A stretch of 64,000 nt of DNA from an uncultured Alphaproteobacteria bacterium (GTDB lineage Bacteria > Pseudomonadota > Alphaproteobacteria > GCA-2731375): the NCBI GenBank assembly GCA_951812805.1, contig CATOSZ010000001.1, positions 1,426,001 to 1,490,000 of the forward strand, written 5' to 3'. Under the pieces are notes generated by a model. The model was not told the origin of the DNA, made no database searches, and worked only from the letters and a program-made list of their open reading frames with translations. How positions within the stretch are numbered: the first letter of the stretch is position 1; every line of letters begins with the position of its first letter. Both the position numbers and the translations under genes were made by a program. Positions 38,858 to 50,517 of the stretch are shown here, in pieces.

Positions 38858-39391
38858 TTAGGTACCGCAAGCTTCGTCACCATTCAACGCCCCGCCGGCG
38901 ACCCGTGACAATAGATCGCGGCAGGCCGCCTCCGGATCGGCCGCGTCGGCGAGATTCAGCGCCGTTGCGAGGTCCGCGTGCACCCCGACGCCGGCCCGGC
39001 GTGCGATGTCGACGACGCGGTCTCGGCCGGGCGTGGCCGGATCGAGGGCGAGGTCGCGCCAGCCGCCGCGAATCGCCATCACCGCCTCGGCGCCGTCGGC
39101 ACCGCAATCGAGCACGAAGCGGACGGGTGCCCCCGGCACCTCGCCCTGCGCCGCCGTCACCAAAGCGAAAAAGAACGGGGCACCGGCGAAGGCGATGCCG
39201 CCGGGCGGTGTCGCCAGCCAGCATTCGGCGCCGAGATCCCGGGCGACCCGAAGCGCCGCCCGCGCCTGCGCGAGGTCATGGAAACGGATGATGGGCGGGC
39301 GGCCGATCCGTTCAACCCTCGAGCGCCGCGACGCCCGGCAGGGTCCGGCCCTCCAACCATTCGAGGAAGGCGCCGCCGGCCGTCGACACAT
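38858..39391 (-). CDS. Conserved protein of unknown function between pgk and fba
   Basis: The coding signal starts just after the pgk stop (from ~39316, [20 protein letters not shown]) and runs to 38858, about 150 residues. Motifs include [40 protein letters not shown] and [18 protein letters not shown] recall similar proteins in glycolytic operons of related bacteria but no function. The start is uncertain: no ATG, GTG or TTG exists in frame near the pgk stop, so either the ATG at 39391 (80 bases inside pgk) or a rare ATC at 39307 is used. No signal peptide. Confidence 0.6.
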   Translation of the reverse strand: MCRRPAAPSSNGWRAGPCRASRRSRVERIGRPPIIRFHDLAQARAALRVARDLGAECWLATPPGGIAFAGAPFFFALVTAAQGEVPGAPVRFVLDCGADGAEAVMAIRGGWRDLALDPATPGRDRVVDIARRAGVGVHADLATALNLADAADPEAACRDLLSRVAGGALNGDEACGT

Positions 39392-40502
39392 AGGAGAAAT
39401 CTTCCAGCACGCCGGCATGATTGAGGGCGGCGACCGTATCCCCACCGCCGGCGACCGATACCAGGTCGCCCGCCCGGGTGCGGGCGGCCGCGTGCCGGGC
39501 CAGGCGCGTCGTCGCCTCGTCGAAGGGCGCGGTTTCAAAGGCGCCGACCGGGCCGTTCCAGACCACCGTCGCGGCGGCGTCGAGGGCGGCCTCGCCGTCC
39601 ATCGCGCTACGCGGTCCGATGTCGAGGATCATCATGCCGTCCGGCATCCGTTCCGCTACCACGGTCGAGACGTCGACGCCGTCCGCCAACCGGTCGGCGA
39701 TCACCACGTCGCGGGGCAGCAGGATACGGCAGCCGGCAGCCTCCGCCCGGGCCATAATCGCCCGAGCCTGCTCGGCCATGTCCGGCTCCGCGAGCGAGGC
39801 GCCGATATTCAGCCCCTGGGCCTGCAGGAAGGTATTGGCCATGCCGCCGCCGATCAGCAGGGAATCGACTTTGTCGACCAGATGGCCCAGCACGGCCAGC
39901 TTGGAGGAGACCTTGGCACCGCCGACGACGGCCATCAACGGGCGCGCCGGCGCCTCCAGCGCGCGGGAAAGCGCGCCGAGTTCCGCCTCCATCGCCCGCC
40001 CGGCCAACGCCGGCAACCGGTGCGCCAGCCCCTCCGTCGAGGCATGCGCCCGATGCGCGCAGGAAAAGGCATCGTTGACGTAGATGTCGCCCAGAGCGGC
40101 GAGCGCGTCGGCAAAGCCCGCCTCGTTCGCCTCCTCCCCCGCATGGAAGCGCAAGTTCTCCAGCAACAGCACCTCGCCCGCGCCCAAAGCCGCCACGCCA
40201 TCCACGGCCGCCGGCCCGACACAGTCGGCGGCAAAGGCGACCTTCGCACCATCGAGCGCCACCGACAGCGCCGCCGTCACCGGTTCGAGAGACATCTCGT
40301 CGCGCCGTTCCCCCTTCGGGCGGCCGAAGTGGGACATGACGACGGTCCGCGCGCCGGCGCCGATCAGCGTCTGCAGGGTCGGCAGGCTGCGGGTGATGCG
40401 CGTCGCGTCGGTGACGACACCGTCGCGCATCGGCAGGTTCAGGTCGAGACGAAGCAGGACCCGCTCGCCGGCGAGGTCCGCTTCATCGAGGCCGCGGCGC
40501 AA
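39312..40502 (-). CDS. pgk: Phosphoglycerate kinase
   Basis: 396 residues from a TTG start (40502), ten bases after the gap stop. Substrate-binding motifs RLDLNLP and SHFGRPKG, the hinge [12 protein letters not shown] and the nucleotide-site GGGDTVAAL near the C-terminus are all present. It interconverts 1,3-bisphosphoglycerate and 3-phosphoglycerate, following GapA in the same operon. Confidence 0.95.
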   Translation of the reverse strand: MRRGLDEADLAGERVLLRLDLNLPMRDGVVTDATRITRSLPTLQTLIGAGARTVVMSHFGRPKGERRDEMSLEPVTAALSVALDGAKVAFAADCVGPAAVDGVAALGAGEVLLLENLRFHAGEEANEAGFADALAALGDIYVNDAFSCAHRAHASTEGLAHRLPALAGRAMEAELGALSRALEAPARPLMAVVGGAKVSSKLAVLGHLVDKVDSLLIGGGMANTFLQAQGLNIGASLAEPDMAEQARAIMARAEAAGCRILLPRDVVIADRLADGVDVSTVVAERMPDGMMILDIGPRSAMDGEAALDAAATVVWNGPVGAFETAPFDEATTRLARHAAARTRAGDLVSVAGGGDTVAALNHAGVLEDFSYVSTAGGAFLEWLEGRTLPGVAALEG

Positions 40503-40512
40503 GGAACCGGCC

Positions 40513-41520
40513 TCAGCCGAGCTTGCCCATGGCGACGGCGGTGTCCGACATCCGGTTGGAGAAGCCCCACTCGTTGTCGTACCAGGAGAGGACGCGGACG
40601 AATTCGCCGTCGATCACCTGGGTCTGGCCAAGATCGAAGGTGGAGCTGGCCGGATCGTGGTTGAAGTCGATTGAGACCAGCGGCTCGTCGGTGGTCGCCA
40701 GCACGCCTTTCAGCGGACCCTTGGCGGCCTTCACAATCGCCGCGTTCACCGCCTCCACCGTGGTCTTCTTCTTCGGCTGGAACTTGAAATCGATCAGCGA
40801 GACGTTGGGCGTCGGCACGCGGACGGCGGTACCGTCGAGTTTGCCGTTCAGTTCCGGCAGCACCAGGCCCACGGCGCGGGCCGCACCGGTCGAGGTCGGG
40901 ATCATCGAGGTCGCCGCCGCGCGGGCCCGCAGCAGGTCGCCGTGCATGGTGTCGAGCACCGGCTGGTCGCCCGTATAGGCATGGATCGTCGTCATGAAGC
41001 CCCGCTCGATGCCCATCGCCTTGTTCAGCACGAAGGCCACGGGCGCCAGGCAGTTCGTCGTGCACGAGGCGTTGGAGACGACGGTGTGCGATTTCCTGAG
41101 CTTCTTGTGATTGACGCCGTAAACCACGGTCAGGTCCGCACCGCTCGCCGGCGCCGAAACCAGGACCCGCTTGGCGCCCGCCTCCAAGTGCATGGAGGCC
41201 TTTTCCTTGGAGGCGAAGATGCCGGTGCATTCCAGCGCCACGTCGACCCCGAGATCGCCCCAGGGCAGCTTGGTCGGATCGCGCTCGGCGGTCACGCGGA
41301 TGACGCCGTTGCCGAGGTTGATGCCGGACTTGGTGGTCTTCACCGTCGCCGGGAAGTGGCCGTGCACCGAATCGTGGCGCAGCAGATGGGCATTGGTCTC
41401 GATCGGACCGAGGTCGTTGATGCCCACCACCTCGATATCCTTGCGCCCGCTTTCGTGGATCGCCCTCAGTACCAGGCGACCGATCCGCCCGAATCCGTTG
41501 ATCGCCACGCGAACCGCCAT
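40513..41520 (-). CDS. gap: Glyceraldehyde-3-phosphate dehydrogenase, type I
   Basis: 335 residues. NAD-binding INGFGRIGR (8-16), active-site C153 in [12 protein letters not shown], base H180 region in [10 protein letters not shown], and the C-terminal [13 protein letters not shown]. The presence of ASP-free [21 protein letters not shown] suggests the NAD-dependent class with possible dual cofactor use; not resolvable here. Lies 39 bases after tkt. Confidence 0.96.
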   Translation of the reverse strand: MAVRVAINGFGRIGRLVLRAIHESGRKDIEVVGINDLGPIETNAHLLRHDSVHGHFPATVKTTKSGINLGNGVIRVTAERDPTKLPWGDLGVDVALECTGIFASKEKASMHLEAGAKRVLVSAPASGADLTVVYGVNHKKLRKSHTVVSNASCTTNCLAPVAFVLNKAMGIERGFMTTIHAYTGDQPVLDTMHGDLLRARAAATSMIPTSTGAARAVGLVLPELNGKLDGTAVRVPTPNVSLIDFKFQPKKKTTVEAVNAAIVKAAKGPLKGVLATTDEPLVSIDFNHDPASSTFDLGQTQVIDGEFVRVLSWYDNEWGFSNRMSDTAVAMGKLG

Positions 41521-41559
41521 CTTGCTTGCTCCTTCGTATCCGTTGGTGTGGTGAGCGGC

Positions 41560-43548
41560 TTAGAGACGGGCCTTGGCCGCCGCCGCCACCGCCTCGGCGG
41601 TGATGCCGAAGTGTTGGTAGAGATCCTTGGCCGGCGCCGAGGCGCCGAAACCGTTCATGCCGACGAAACCACCGTCGCCGCCGACGATGGCGTCCCAGCC
41701 CTGCCGGATCGCCGCCTCGACGGCGACCTTGGCCGTCCCCGGGCCGAGCGTCGCCTCGCGGTAGGCCGCGTCCTGTTCCCAGAACAGCTCGTGACAGGGC
41801 ACGGAGACCACGCGGGTCGCGATCCCCTCGCCCGCCAGCAGGTCCCGCGCGGCGAGCGCGATCGCGACCTCGGTCCCCGTCGCGAACAGGCTGACCCGGG
41901 CGTCGCCCTCGGCCGCCGCCAGCTCATAGGCGCCGCGGGCGGAGAGATTGTCGTCCTCGTGGCGGGTCCGTACCGTCGGCACGCCCTGGCGCGATAGCGC
42001 CATGACCGAGGGCCGCGCGGCGTTCTCGAGCGCCAGCTGCCAGCATTCCGCCGCCTCGATCACGTCGGCCGGGCGGAACACCAGCAGGTTCGGGATCGCC
42101 CTGAGGCTCGCCAGGTGTTCGACCGGCTGGTGCGTCGGGCCGTCCTCGCCGAGACCGATGGAATCATGCGTCATCACATGGACGACGCGCTGTTCCATCA
42201 GGGCTGCCAGGCGGATCGAGGGCCGGCAATAGTCGGAAAAGACGAGGAAGGTACCGGAATAGGGAATGACGCCGCCGTGCAGCGCCATGCCGTTCATCGC
42301 CGCCGCCATGCCGTGCTCGCGCACGCCGTAATGCATATAGCCGCCGGAGAAATCCTCCGCCGTGATGGGCCGGTGTCCCGCCACCCGCGTGTTGTTGGAG
42401 CCGGTGAGATCGGCCGAGCCGCCCACCATCTCCGCCACCAGGGGGCTCAAGACCTCGAGCACTTCGCCCGAGGCCTGGCGGGTGGCGATGGCGGGCGCCT
42501 TCTCGCTCATCGCGCGCTTGAAGTCGGTCAGCGCCGGCGCGATGCCGGCCGGAACCGCGCCGGACACAGCCGCTTCGAACGCCGCCGCATCGCCCGCCGC
42601 GCCGAGGCGACCTTCCCACGCCGTGCGCGCCGGCCTGCCGGCCTCGCCCGCCGCGCGCCAGGCGTCCAGGATCGCGTTCGGCACTTCGAAGGGCGGATAC
42701 GGCCAGCCGAGTGCGGTCCGCGTCGCCTGGATCTCGTCCGCACCGAGCGGCGCGCCGTGGCTGCCCGACGTGCCGGCCTTGTTCGGCGATCCATAGCCGA
42801 TGGTGGTCCGGCAGGCGACGAGGCTGGGCCTCCCGCTCGCCTTGGCGCGGGCTAAAGCGCCGGCGAGCGCGTCCGCATCGTGGCCGTCGACACGTTCCGT
42901 CTCCCAGCCATAGGCCGCGAAGCGGGCGAGCGCGTCGTCGGAGAGCGAAAGCGACGTGCCGCCGTCGATGGAGATATCGTTGTCGTCATAGAGCACGATC
43001 AACCGGCCGAGCTTCAGATGACCGGCGAGCGAGGCCGCCTCGTGGCTGATCCCCTCCATCAAGTCGCCGTCACTGGCGACGACCCAGGTGTGATGGTCGA
43101 CCAGGTCCGCGCCGAAACGCTGGGCCAGGATCCGCTCGGCGATCGCCATGCCCACGGCGGTAGCGATGCCCTGGCCGAGCGGCCCGGTCGTCGTCTCGAT
43201 ACCGGCGGCGTGGCCGAATTCCGGGTGGCCGGCGGTACGGCTGCCGAGCTGGCGGAAGTTCTCGATCTGGTCGCGGTCGATGTCCGGATAGCCGGTCAGG
43301 TAAAGCAAGGCGTATATCAGCATCGAGCCGTGCCCGGCCGACAGCACGAAGCGGTCGCGGTCGGGCCAGTCGGGCCGTTCGGGATCGTATTTCAGGAACT
43401 GGCGGAAGAGGACGGTGGCCACGTCGGCCATGCCCATCGGCATGCCAGGATGGCCGGAGTTGGCGGCCTGCACCGCGTCCATGGCAAGCGCGCGGATCGC
43501 GTTCGCCATGTCCCGGTGGCTGACCTCGGCGGTGGCGCTGGCGGACAT
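41560..43548 (-). CDS. tkt: Transketolase
   Basis: 662 residues. Start at 43548 ([20 protein letters not shown]); N-terminal open sequence beyond it is not protein-like. Thiamine diphosphate motif [20 protein letters not shown], substrate histidine in SGHPGMPMG (~31-39), and [20 protein letters not shown] typical of transketolases. First gene of the tkt-gap-pgk-unknown-fba-thiE unit. The 257 bases separating it from the divergent creatininase-family gene hold both promoters; a TATAGT-like -10 is visible at ~43763 for the rightward gene. Confidence 0.95.
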   Translation of the reverse strand: MSASATAEVSHRDMANAIRALAMDAVQAANSGHPGMPMGMADVATVLFRQFLKYDPERPDWPDRDRFVLSAGHGSMLIYALLYLTGYPDIDRDQIENFRQLGSRTAGHPEFGHAAGIETTTGPLGQGIATAVGMAIAERILAQRFGADLVDHHTWVVASDGDLMEGISHEAASLAGHLKLGRLIVLYDDNDISIDGGTSLSLSDDALARFAAYGWETERVDGHDADALAGALARAKASGRPSLVACRTTIGYGSPNKAGTSGSHGAPLGADEIQATRTALGWPYPPFEVPNAILDAWRAAGEAGRPARTAWEGRLGAAGDAAAFEAAVSGAVPAGIAPALTDFKRAMSEKAPAIATRQASGEVLEVLSPLVAEMVGGSADLTGSNNTRVAGHRPITAEDFSGGYMHYGVREHGMAAAMNGMALHGGVIPYSGTFLVFSDYCRPSIRLAALMEQRVVHVMTHDSIGLGEDGPTHQPVEHLASLRAIPNLLVFRPADVIEAAECWQLALENAARPSVMALSRQGVPTVRTRHEDDNLSARGAYELAAAEGDARVSLFATGTEVAIALAARDLLAGEGIATRVVSVPCHELFWEQDAAYREATLGPGTAKVAVEAAIRQGWDAIVGGDGGFVGMNGFGASAPAKDLYQHFGITAEAVAAAAKARL

Positions 43549-43805
43549 TGAGCTTTCTCGCGATCGAGGACCCTCGCGCCCGAGGCGGCGCAAAAGTGGA
43601 AATTCATCGAAAATCAGCGCCGCCGTCCCCCCTCGGAACGGCCCCGCCGATGGTCGGGCCAACATGCCGACGGGACGGGTAGGCGTCAACAGGGGCGCGG
43701 CCAAATGGCGCAATATTGCCGGCAGAATCGCGACCTTTGCGCCCGGCGGCGGCGTTTGTGCCTATAGTGGCGGGAGAATCGGCCCCGAATCGAGGAGATG
43801 GCGCC

Positions 43806-44564
43806 ATGTTGCTGCATATGATGACCTGGGCGGAGGTCGAGGCGTATCTCGAACGCTCGACGGCGGTGATCGTGCCGATCGGCTCGACCGAACAGCACGG
43901 CCCCAACGGCCTGGTCGGCACCGACGCGCTCTGTGGCGAGTACATTGCCAAGGCGACCGGCGAGCGGGCCGACGCCATCGTCGCCCCGGTCATCAACGTC
44001 GGCATGGCGCAGCACCACATGGCCTTTACGGGATCGATGACGCTGAAGCCCTCGACCCTGATTCTGGTGATCAAGGAATGGGTGGAGAGCCTCGCCCATC
44101 ACGGCTTCGATCGCTTTTTCTTCGTCAACGGTCACGGCGGCAACATCACGACCATCAACGCCGCCTTCCAGGAGCTCTACACCGAGCAGAGCCGCGAGGG
44201 CACCGGTGGCGGCAACCGGCCTGACATCGCTTGCGAACTGCGCAACTGGTGGCAGGGGCCCAAGACCAACGCGGCGATCCGACGCCTGTTCGGCAATCGC
44301 GACGGCATGCATGCCACCAACTCCGAGATCTCGGTCACCCAGTATCTCTTCCCCGACCATGTGAAGGCGGGGACGGAGGCCATGGGCCCGCCCTCGGGCG
44401 TGCGCGGGGGCTGGACCGATGCCGCCGATTACCGGGCCAAGTTCCCCGACGGGCGCATCGGCTCCCACCCCTGGGAGGCCAACCCGGAAGCGGGCAAGGA
44501 ACTCTACGAACTGGCGGCCGACGAACTGGCGGAACTGTTCACGGGCTTCGCCGCGCGCGAATAG
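43806..44564 (+). CDS. Creatininase family protein
   Basis: 252 residues; ATG at 43806 follows GAGGAGA. Creatininase/MftE fold metal-dependent amidohydrolase: E residue in GSTEQHGPNGLVGTDA (about 37-52), HHMAFTGSMTL, and FFVNGHGGNITTINAAF (~104-120) are the family metal-site motifs. Members hydrolyse creatinine, ureidoglycolate-like compounds or process peptide-derived intermediates; the actual substrate is unknown. Stands alone upstream of the bkd operon. Confidence 0.85.
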   Translation: MLLHMMTWAEVEAYLERSTAVIVPIGSTEQHGPNGLVGTDALCGEYIAKATGERADAIVAPVINVGMAQHHMAFTGSMTLKPSTLILVIKEWVESLAHHGFDRFFFVNGHGGNITTINAAFQELYTEQSREGTGGGNRPDIACELRNWWQGPKTNAAIRRLFGNRDGMHATNSEISVTQYLFPDHVKAGTEAMGPPSGVRGGWTDAADYRAKFPDGRIGSHPWEANPEAGKELYELAADELAELFTGFAARE

Positions 44565-44666
44565 CGGCGCGATAGGATCGGTCTTCCCGACCGGGCCACC
44601 CTGCCGAATATTGCCGGCACCGGCAGCGCCACGACCGGACCGTGCGTTCTGCCCGCGCCGCGTTGA

Positions 44667-45956
<1,290 letters not shown>

Positions 45957-45959
45957 GCC

Positions 45960-46973
45960 ATGGCCACCATGACCATGATCGAGGCGATCCGCGACGCCCT
46001 CGACGTCGCCATGGGCCGGGACGACGACGTGGTCGTCTTCGGCGAGGACGTCGGCTATTTCGGCGGCGTCTTCCGCTGCACCCAGGGCCTGCAGGCCAAA
46101 TACGGCAAGACCCGCTGCTTCGACACGCCGATCAACGAATCCGGCATCGTCGGCACGGCGATCGGCATGGCGGCCTATGGCCTTCGGCCCTGTCTCGAGA
46201 TCCAGTTCGCCGACTATGTCTATCCGGCCTACGACCAGATCGTCTCGGAGGCGGCGCGGCTGCGCCATCGCTCGAACGGCGACTTCACCGCCCCGCTCAC
46301 CATCCGCATGCCGACCGGCGGCGGGATCTTCGGCGGCCAGACCCACAGCCAGTCGCCCGAAGCCCTTTTCACCCATGTCGCCGGCCTGAAGACCGTGGTG
46401 CCCTCCAACCCGCGCGACGCCAAGGGCCTGCTGCTCGCGGCGATAGAGGACGACGACCCGGTCATCTTCCTCGAGCCCAAGCGCCTCTACAACGGCCCCT
46501 TCGACGGCCATCACGAGCGCGCGGTCACGCCCTGGGCCGGGCACCCGTTGGCCGAGGTGCCGGCGGGCTATTACAGCGAACCGCTCGGCCGGGCGGCGAT
46601 CCGCCGGCCGGGCGCGGCGGCGACCGTGCTGGCCTACGGCACCATGGTTCATGTCGCGCTGGCCGACGTGGCGGCGCGCGGCATCGACGCCGAGGTCGTC
46701 GATCTGCGCACGCTGCTGCCGCTGGACCTGGACTGCATCGCGGCCTCCGTGCGCAAAACCGGGCGCTGCGTCGTCGTGCACGAGGCGACGCTGACCTCGG
46801 GCTTCGGGGCGGAACTGGCGGCCCTGGTGCAGGAACATTGCTTCTTCCATCTCGAAGCGCCGGTCGCCCGCGTCACCGGCTGGGACACCCCCTACCCCCA
46901 TGCCCAGGAGTGGGACTATTTCCCGGGACCGGCGCGGGTCGGCGAGGCCCTCGCCGCGGTGTTGGAGATCTGA
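45960..46973 (+). CDS. bkdA2: Branched-chain 2-oxoacid dehydrogenase E1 component, beta subunit
   Basis: 337 residues. Transketolase-like pyrimidine domain with [37 protein letters not shown] and [21 protein letters not shown]-terminal transketolase domain ends with [14 protein letters not shown]. Forms the alpha2-beta2 E1 heterotetramer with BkdA1, three bases upstream. Confidence 0.94.
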   Translation: MATMTMIEAIRDALDVAMGRDDDVVVFGEDVGYFGGVFRCTQGLQAKYGKTRCFDTPINESGIVGTAIGMAAYGLRPCLEIQFADYVYPAYDQIVSEAARLRHRSNGDFTAPLTIRMPTGGGIFGGQTHSQSPEALFTHVAGLKTVVPSNPRDAKGLLLAAIEDDDPVIFLEPKRLYNGPFDGHHERAVTPWAGHPLAEVPAGYYSEPLGRAAIRRPGAAATVLAYGTMVHVALADVAARGIDAEVVDLRTLLPLDLDCIAASVRKTGRCVVVHEATLTSGFGAELAALVQEHCFFHLEAPVARVTGWDTPYPHAQEWDYFPGPARVGEALAAVLEI

Positions 46974-46974
46974 G

Positions 46975-48210
46975 ATGGGCGAGCACGTCATCAAACTGCC
47001 CGATGCGGGCGAAGGCGTCGCCGAGGCGGAACTGGTCGAATGGCACGTCGCGGTCGGCACTCTGGTCGCGGAAGACCAGCTCGTTGCCACCGTCATGACC
47101 GACAAGGCCGCGGTCGAGATCTATGCCCCCGTCGCCGGCGAAGTGCTGTGGCAGGGCGGCGAGATCGGCGACACCGTCGCCGTCGGCGCGCCGCTGCTGC
47201 GCCTGGCGGTCGCCGGCGAGGGCAACGTCGACGAGGCCGAAAGCGAGGCCGACGTCGTCGTGGCCCGGGAGCCGCCGCCGCCGAGTTCGACGCCACCATC
47301 ACCAGCACCAGCACCACCGGGCCCGCCCCGGGCGGAAGGGGAACGCCCGCTGGCCGCGCCCTCGGTCCGCCGCCGCGCCCGCGAGGGCGGTGTCGATCTG
47401 CGCCAAGTCCGCGGCACCGGGCCGGCCGGGCGCATCGGGCACGAGGATCTCGACGCCTGGTTCGCCGGCACCGCCACGCCCGCCGCGGCGTCTGGTCGGG
47501 TGGCGGACACGTCGATCGAAGAGGTCAAGCTGGTCGGCCTGCGCCGCCGCATCGCCGAGCGGATGAGCCTCGCCAACGCCCGCATTCCACACATCACCTA
47601 CGTCGAGGACGTCGACATGTCGGCGCTGGAGAAGCTGCGCGGCCTGCTGAACGCGGAACGGCACGAGGGGCAGCCCCGCCTCACCATCCTGCCTTTCCTC
47701 ATGCGGGCCATGGTTCGGGCCATCCGAGCCCAGCCGGAGATGAACGCCCGTTTCGATGACGAGGCCGGTATCGTCCACCGTCATGGCGGTGTCCACATCG
47801 GCATCGCGACCCAGACGCCGGCGGGGCTGGTCGTGCCGGTCGTCCGCCACGTCGAGGCGCTGGATCTCTGGGCCACGGCGGGGGAGCTGGCACGCCTCAC
47901 CGGCCTCGCACGCGACGGTCTCGCCGGCCGGGAGGAACTCACCGGTTCGACCATCACCATCACCTCGCTCGGCGCGCTCGGCGGCCTGGTCACGACCCCG
48001 GTGATCAACCATCCCGAGGTGGCGATCGTCGGGGTCAACAAGTTGCGCGTGGCACCGCGCTGGGACGGCCGGGACTTCGTGCCGGCGGAGATGATGAACC
48101 TGTCCTCCAGCTTCGATCACAGGATCGTCGACGGCATGGACGCGGCCCGCTTCGTGCAGGCGATCAAGCGCGGCCTCGAACATCCCGCGGCCCTGTTCAT
48201 GGAGGACTGA
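46975..48210 (+). CDS. bkdB: Branched-chain 2-oxoacid dehydrogenase E2 (dihydrolipoamide acyltransferase)
   Basis: 411 residues, the core of the complex. One lipoyl domain with the lipoylated K44 ([10 protein letters not shown]); a Pro/Ala-rich linker (~100-120); a peripheral subunit-binding domain ([20 protein letters not shown] region, ~125-160); and the catalytic domain ending with the active-site [13 protein letters not shown]. It transfers the branched acyl group to CoA. It begins two bases after the bkdA2 stop. Confidence 0.94.
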   Translation: MGEHVIKLPDAGEGVAEAELVEWHVAVGTLVAEDQLVATVMTDKAAVEIYAPVAGEVLWQGGEIGDTVAVGAPLLRLAVAGEGNVDEAESEADVVVAREPPPPSSTPPSPAPAPPGPPRAEGERPLAAPSVRRRAREGGVDLRQVRGTGPAGRIGHEDLDAWFAGTATPAAASGRVADTSIEEVKLVGLRRRIAERMSLANARIPHITYVEDVDMSALEKLRGLLNAERHEGQPRLTILPFLMRAMVRAIRAQPEMNARFDDEAGIVHRHGGVHIGIATQTPAGLVVPVVRHVEALDLWATAGELARLTGLARDGLAGREELTGSTITITSLGALGGLVTTPVINHPEVAIVGVNKLRVAPRWDGRDFVPAEMMNLSSSFDHRIVDGMDAARFVQAIKRGLEHPAALFMED

Positions 48211-48213
48211 GAG

Positions 48214-49602
48214 ATGCGCGACATCGCCTGCAAGCTCCTGGTGATCGGCGCCGGCCCGGGCGGCTATGTCGCCGCGATCCGGGCCGGCCAGCTCGGCCTC
48301 GACTGCGTCCTGGTCGAGGCCCACGCGCTCGGCGGTACCTGCCTCACCGTCGGCTGCATTCCCTCGAAGGCGCTGATCCATGCCGCGGGCGAGTTCCACA
48401 CGCTCAGCGAAGCCGCAGCCGGCGCCTCGCCGCTCGGCATCAGCGCGACATCGCCGGCGATCGATCTCGCCCGGACCGTCGCCTGGAAGGACGACCTGGT
48501 CGCCCGGCTGGACCGGGGCGTCGCCGGGCTGTTGAAGTCGGCGGGCGTGAAGACCGTGCGCGGCTGGGCCCGCATTCGCGACGGCAAGAGCGTCGTCGTC
48601 GAGGGCGAGACCGGCGAACAGGTGATCCGGGCCGAGGCCGTGCTCATCGCCACCGGATCGCGCCCGGCACCGCTCGCCGCCCTGCCCTTCGGCGGCGCCG
48701 TGCTGTCGTCGAGCGAGGCGCTGGCGCTCACCCGGGTACCGGCGAGCCTCGCGGTGGTCGGCGGCGGCTACATCGGCCTGGAACTCGGCACCGCCTTCGC
48801 CAAGCTCGGCGCGCGGGTGACGGTGGTCGAGGCGGCGGAGCGGGTGTTGCCACACCTGGACGGCGCGCTGGTCGCCCCGGTCACGGCCCGCCTGGCGATG
48901 CTCGGCGTCGAGGTGCTGTGCGGCGCCGAGGCCGTCGGCCATGCGGGCGATACCCTCGAGGTTTCACAGGCCGGCGCGCGGCGCGACATCGCGGCGGAAC
49001 GGGTCCTCCTCACCGTCGGGCGCCACCCGGCGGTCGAGGGGTGGGGCCTCGAAAGCCTGGACCTGGACCGCGACGGCCCGTTCATCAAGACGGATGCGCA
49101 ATGCCGCACCTCGATGCGCGGCGTCTACGCCGTCGGCGACGTCACGGCGGGGCCGATGCTGGCGCATCGCGCCATGGCCGAGGGCGAGATGGTGGCGGAA
49201 ATCGTCGCCGGCGAACGGCGCGAATGGGACCGGGTGGCGATCCCGGCGATCTGCTTCACCGATCCCGAGGTCGTCACTGTCGGCCTCTCCCCCGAGGAGG
49301 CCGCGGCGCTGCCCCATGCGGTCACCACGGCCAGCTTTCTCTTCGCGGCCAACGGCCGGGCGATGGCGAGCGGTCGCGACGACGGCTTCGTCCGCGTCGT
49401 GGCCCGGGCCGACAACCATCTGCTGCTCGGCCTGCAGGCGGTCGGCGAGAATGTTTCGGAACTGGCGGCGGCCTTCACGCTCGCCCTCGAGATGGGCAGC
49501 CGGCTGGAGGACATCGCCGCGACGATTCATGCCCATCCGACACGCGGCGAAGCGCTGCACGAAGCCACCCTCGCCGCCCTCGGCCGGGGCTTGCACTTGT
49601 AA
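48214..49602 (+). CDS. lpdV: Dihydrolipoyl dehydrogenase (E3) of the branched-chain complex
   Basis: 462 residues. FAD-binding GAGPGGY (12-18), redox-active disulfide C43/C48 in GGTCLTVGCIPSK, NAD-binding GGGYIGLELG near 183, second FAD motif VYAVGDVTAG, and the C-terminal active-site His in HAHPT. Order bkdA1-bkdA2-bkdB-lpdV matches the P. putida operon. Reoxidises the lipoyl groups on E2, producing NADH. Confidence 0.94.
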   Translation: MRDIACKLLVIGAGPGGYVAAIRAGQLGLDCVLVEAHALGGTCLTVGCIPSKALIHAAGEFHTLSEAAAGASPLGISATSPAIDLARTVAWKDDLVARLDRGVAGLLKSAGVKTVRGWARIRDGKSVVVEGETGEQVIRAEAVLIATGSRPAPLAALPFGGAVLSSSEALALTRVPASLAVVGGGYIGLELGTAFAKLGARVTVVEAAERVLPHLDGALVAPVTARLAMLGVEVLCGAEAVGHAGDTLEVSQAGARRDIAAERVLLTVGRHPAVEGWGLESLDLDRDGPFIKTDAQCRTSMRGVYAVGDVTAGPMLAHRAMAEGEMVAEIVAGERREWDRVAIPAICFTDPEVVTVGLSPEEAAALPHAVTTASFLFAANGRAMASGRDDGFVRVVARADNHLLLGLQAVGENVSELAAAFTLALEMGSRLEDIAATIHAHPTRGEALHEATLAALGRGLHL

Positions 49603-49631
49603 AACCGTGAGGCCGGACGGCCCCGGAAGGC

Positions 49632-50048
49632 TCAGAGCGAGATGTGCCGCGCCCTGACGCCGCGCTCGATCCCGGCGGCGACCAGGCGGTCGATGCCCAG
49701 CGTGTGGCGCAGCATTTCCAGCAGGCGGATTTCCTCCTGCTCGATATGCAGGTCGGCCGCCGCCACCTCGCAGGCAATGGCATAGGCCGTCTCCGACAGC
49801 CGCGCCGGCAGGCTGGCGGTGATGATGTCGAGCACCGCCTCCAGGCCGGTCGCGTCGTTCAGCCGCCGGGCGCAGTCCTGCGTCGTGGCGACCAAAGTCT
49901 CGGGATCGAACTCCTGGAACACGGGCAGGGTCCGGGTGATATCGCCGATGCGCTGCAACTCGCTGTCGGTCATGTCGCTGTCCGCCGCGCTCATCAACAC
50001 CATGGTGTAGATCAGGGCGGTATGGGGATTCAGGATATCGCTGCTCAT
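49632..50048 (-). CDS. TerB-like protein
   Basis: 138 residues; start at 50048 (MSSDILNPHTALIYTMVLMS), GAGG upstream. All-helical TerB-type domain with acidic metal-site clusters: SAADSDMTDSELQRIGDI in the first half and EVAAADLHIEQEEIRLLEM in the second. TerB domains are linked to tellurite resistance and membrane stress complexes; no ter genes are nearby, so only the fold is assigned. Convergent with lpdV. Confidence 0.72.
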   Translation of the reverse strand: MSSDILNPHTALIYTMVLMSAADSDMTDSELQRIGDITRTLPVFQEFDPETLVATTQDCARRLNDATGLEAVLDIITASLPARLSETAYAIACEVAAADLHIEQEEIRLLEMLRHTLGIDRLVAAGIERGVRARHISL

Positions 50049-50198
50049 CGCCTCGTCCTCGGCTGCACGTCGCCGGAACATAGGTAGCGAGGCCGCCCGG
50101 GGCAAGGCCGCACGATCCCGACCCCGCTGTCCCGGTCGAAATGCCGCATGCCGTTGTCGCCCATGGCGGGGGCCGAATTTCCATGTTATGGACGCGCC

Positions 50199-50396
50199 AT
50201 GCTCAGTGATCGTGAAATCTACCGGACCGCCGCGCGCATGATCACGCGGCACGGGACGGACGCCCGGGCCGAGGTCTCCGCCCGCGCCGACACGCTCTAT
50301 GAACGCGGCGACGTCGTGGGCTGGGAGATCGGCATGCGCATCATGGACGCGATCCGCAACCTCGAGGCGGAGGCCTGCGAGCCCTCGCTGCACTGA
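50199..50396 (+). CDS. DUF6961 family small protein
   Basis: 65 residues. MLSDREIYRTAARMITRHG opening and RADTLYERGDVVGWEIGMRI match a small alphaproteobacterial family (DUF6961, from memory) of unknown function. ATG at 50199; no strong ribosome site. Located between divergent TerB-like and the GMC oxidoreductase. Confidence 0.65.
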   Translation: MLSDREIYRTAARMITRHGTDARAEVSARADTLYERGDVVGWEIGMRIMDAIRNLEAEACEPSLH

Positions 50397-50517
50397 CTCC
50401 GTCCCGGCCGCATTCCCAGCCTCGCCCCGATCGGCTAGCATTCCGCCCTGTGATTTTTTCCGCCCGGTCGTTCGACCGTCGAGGGCGTGGGTTTCACGAG
50501 ATACGGGGGAGGGGAAG

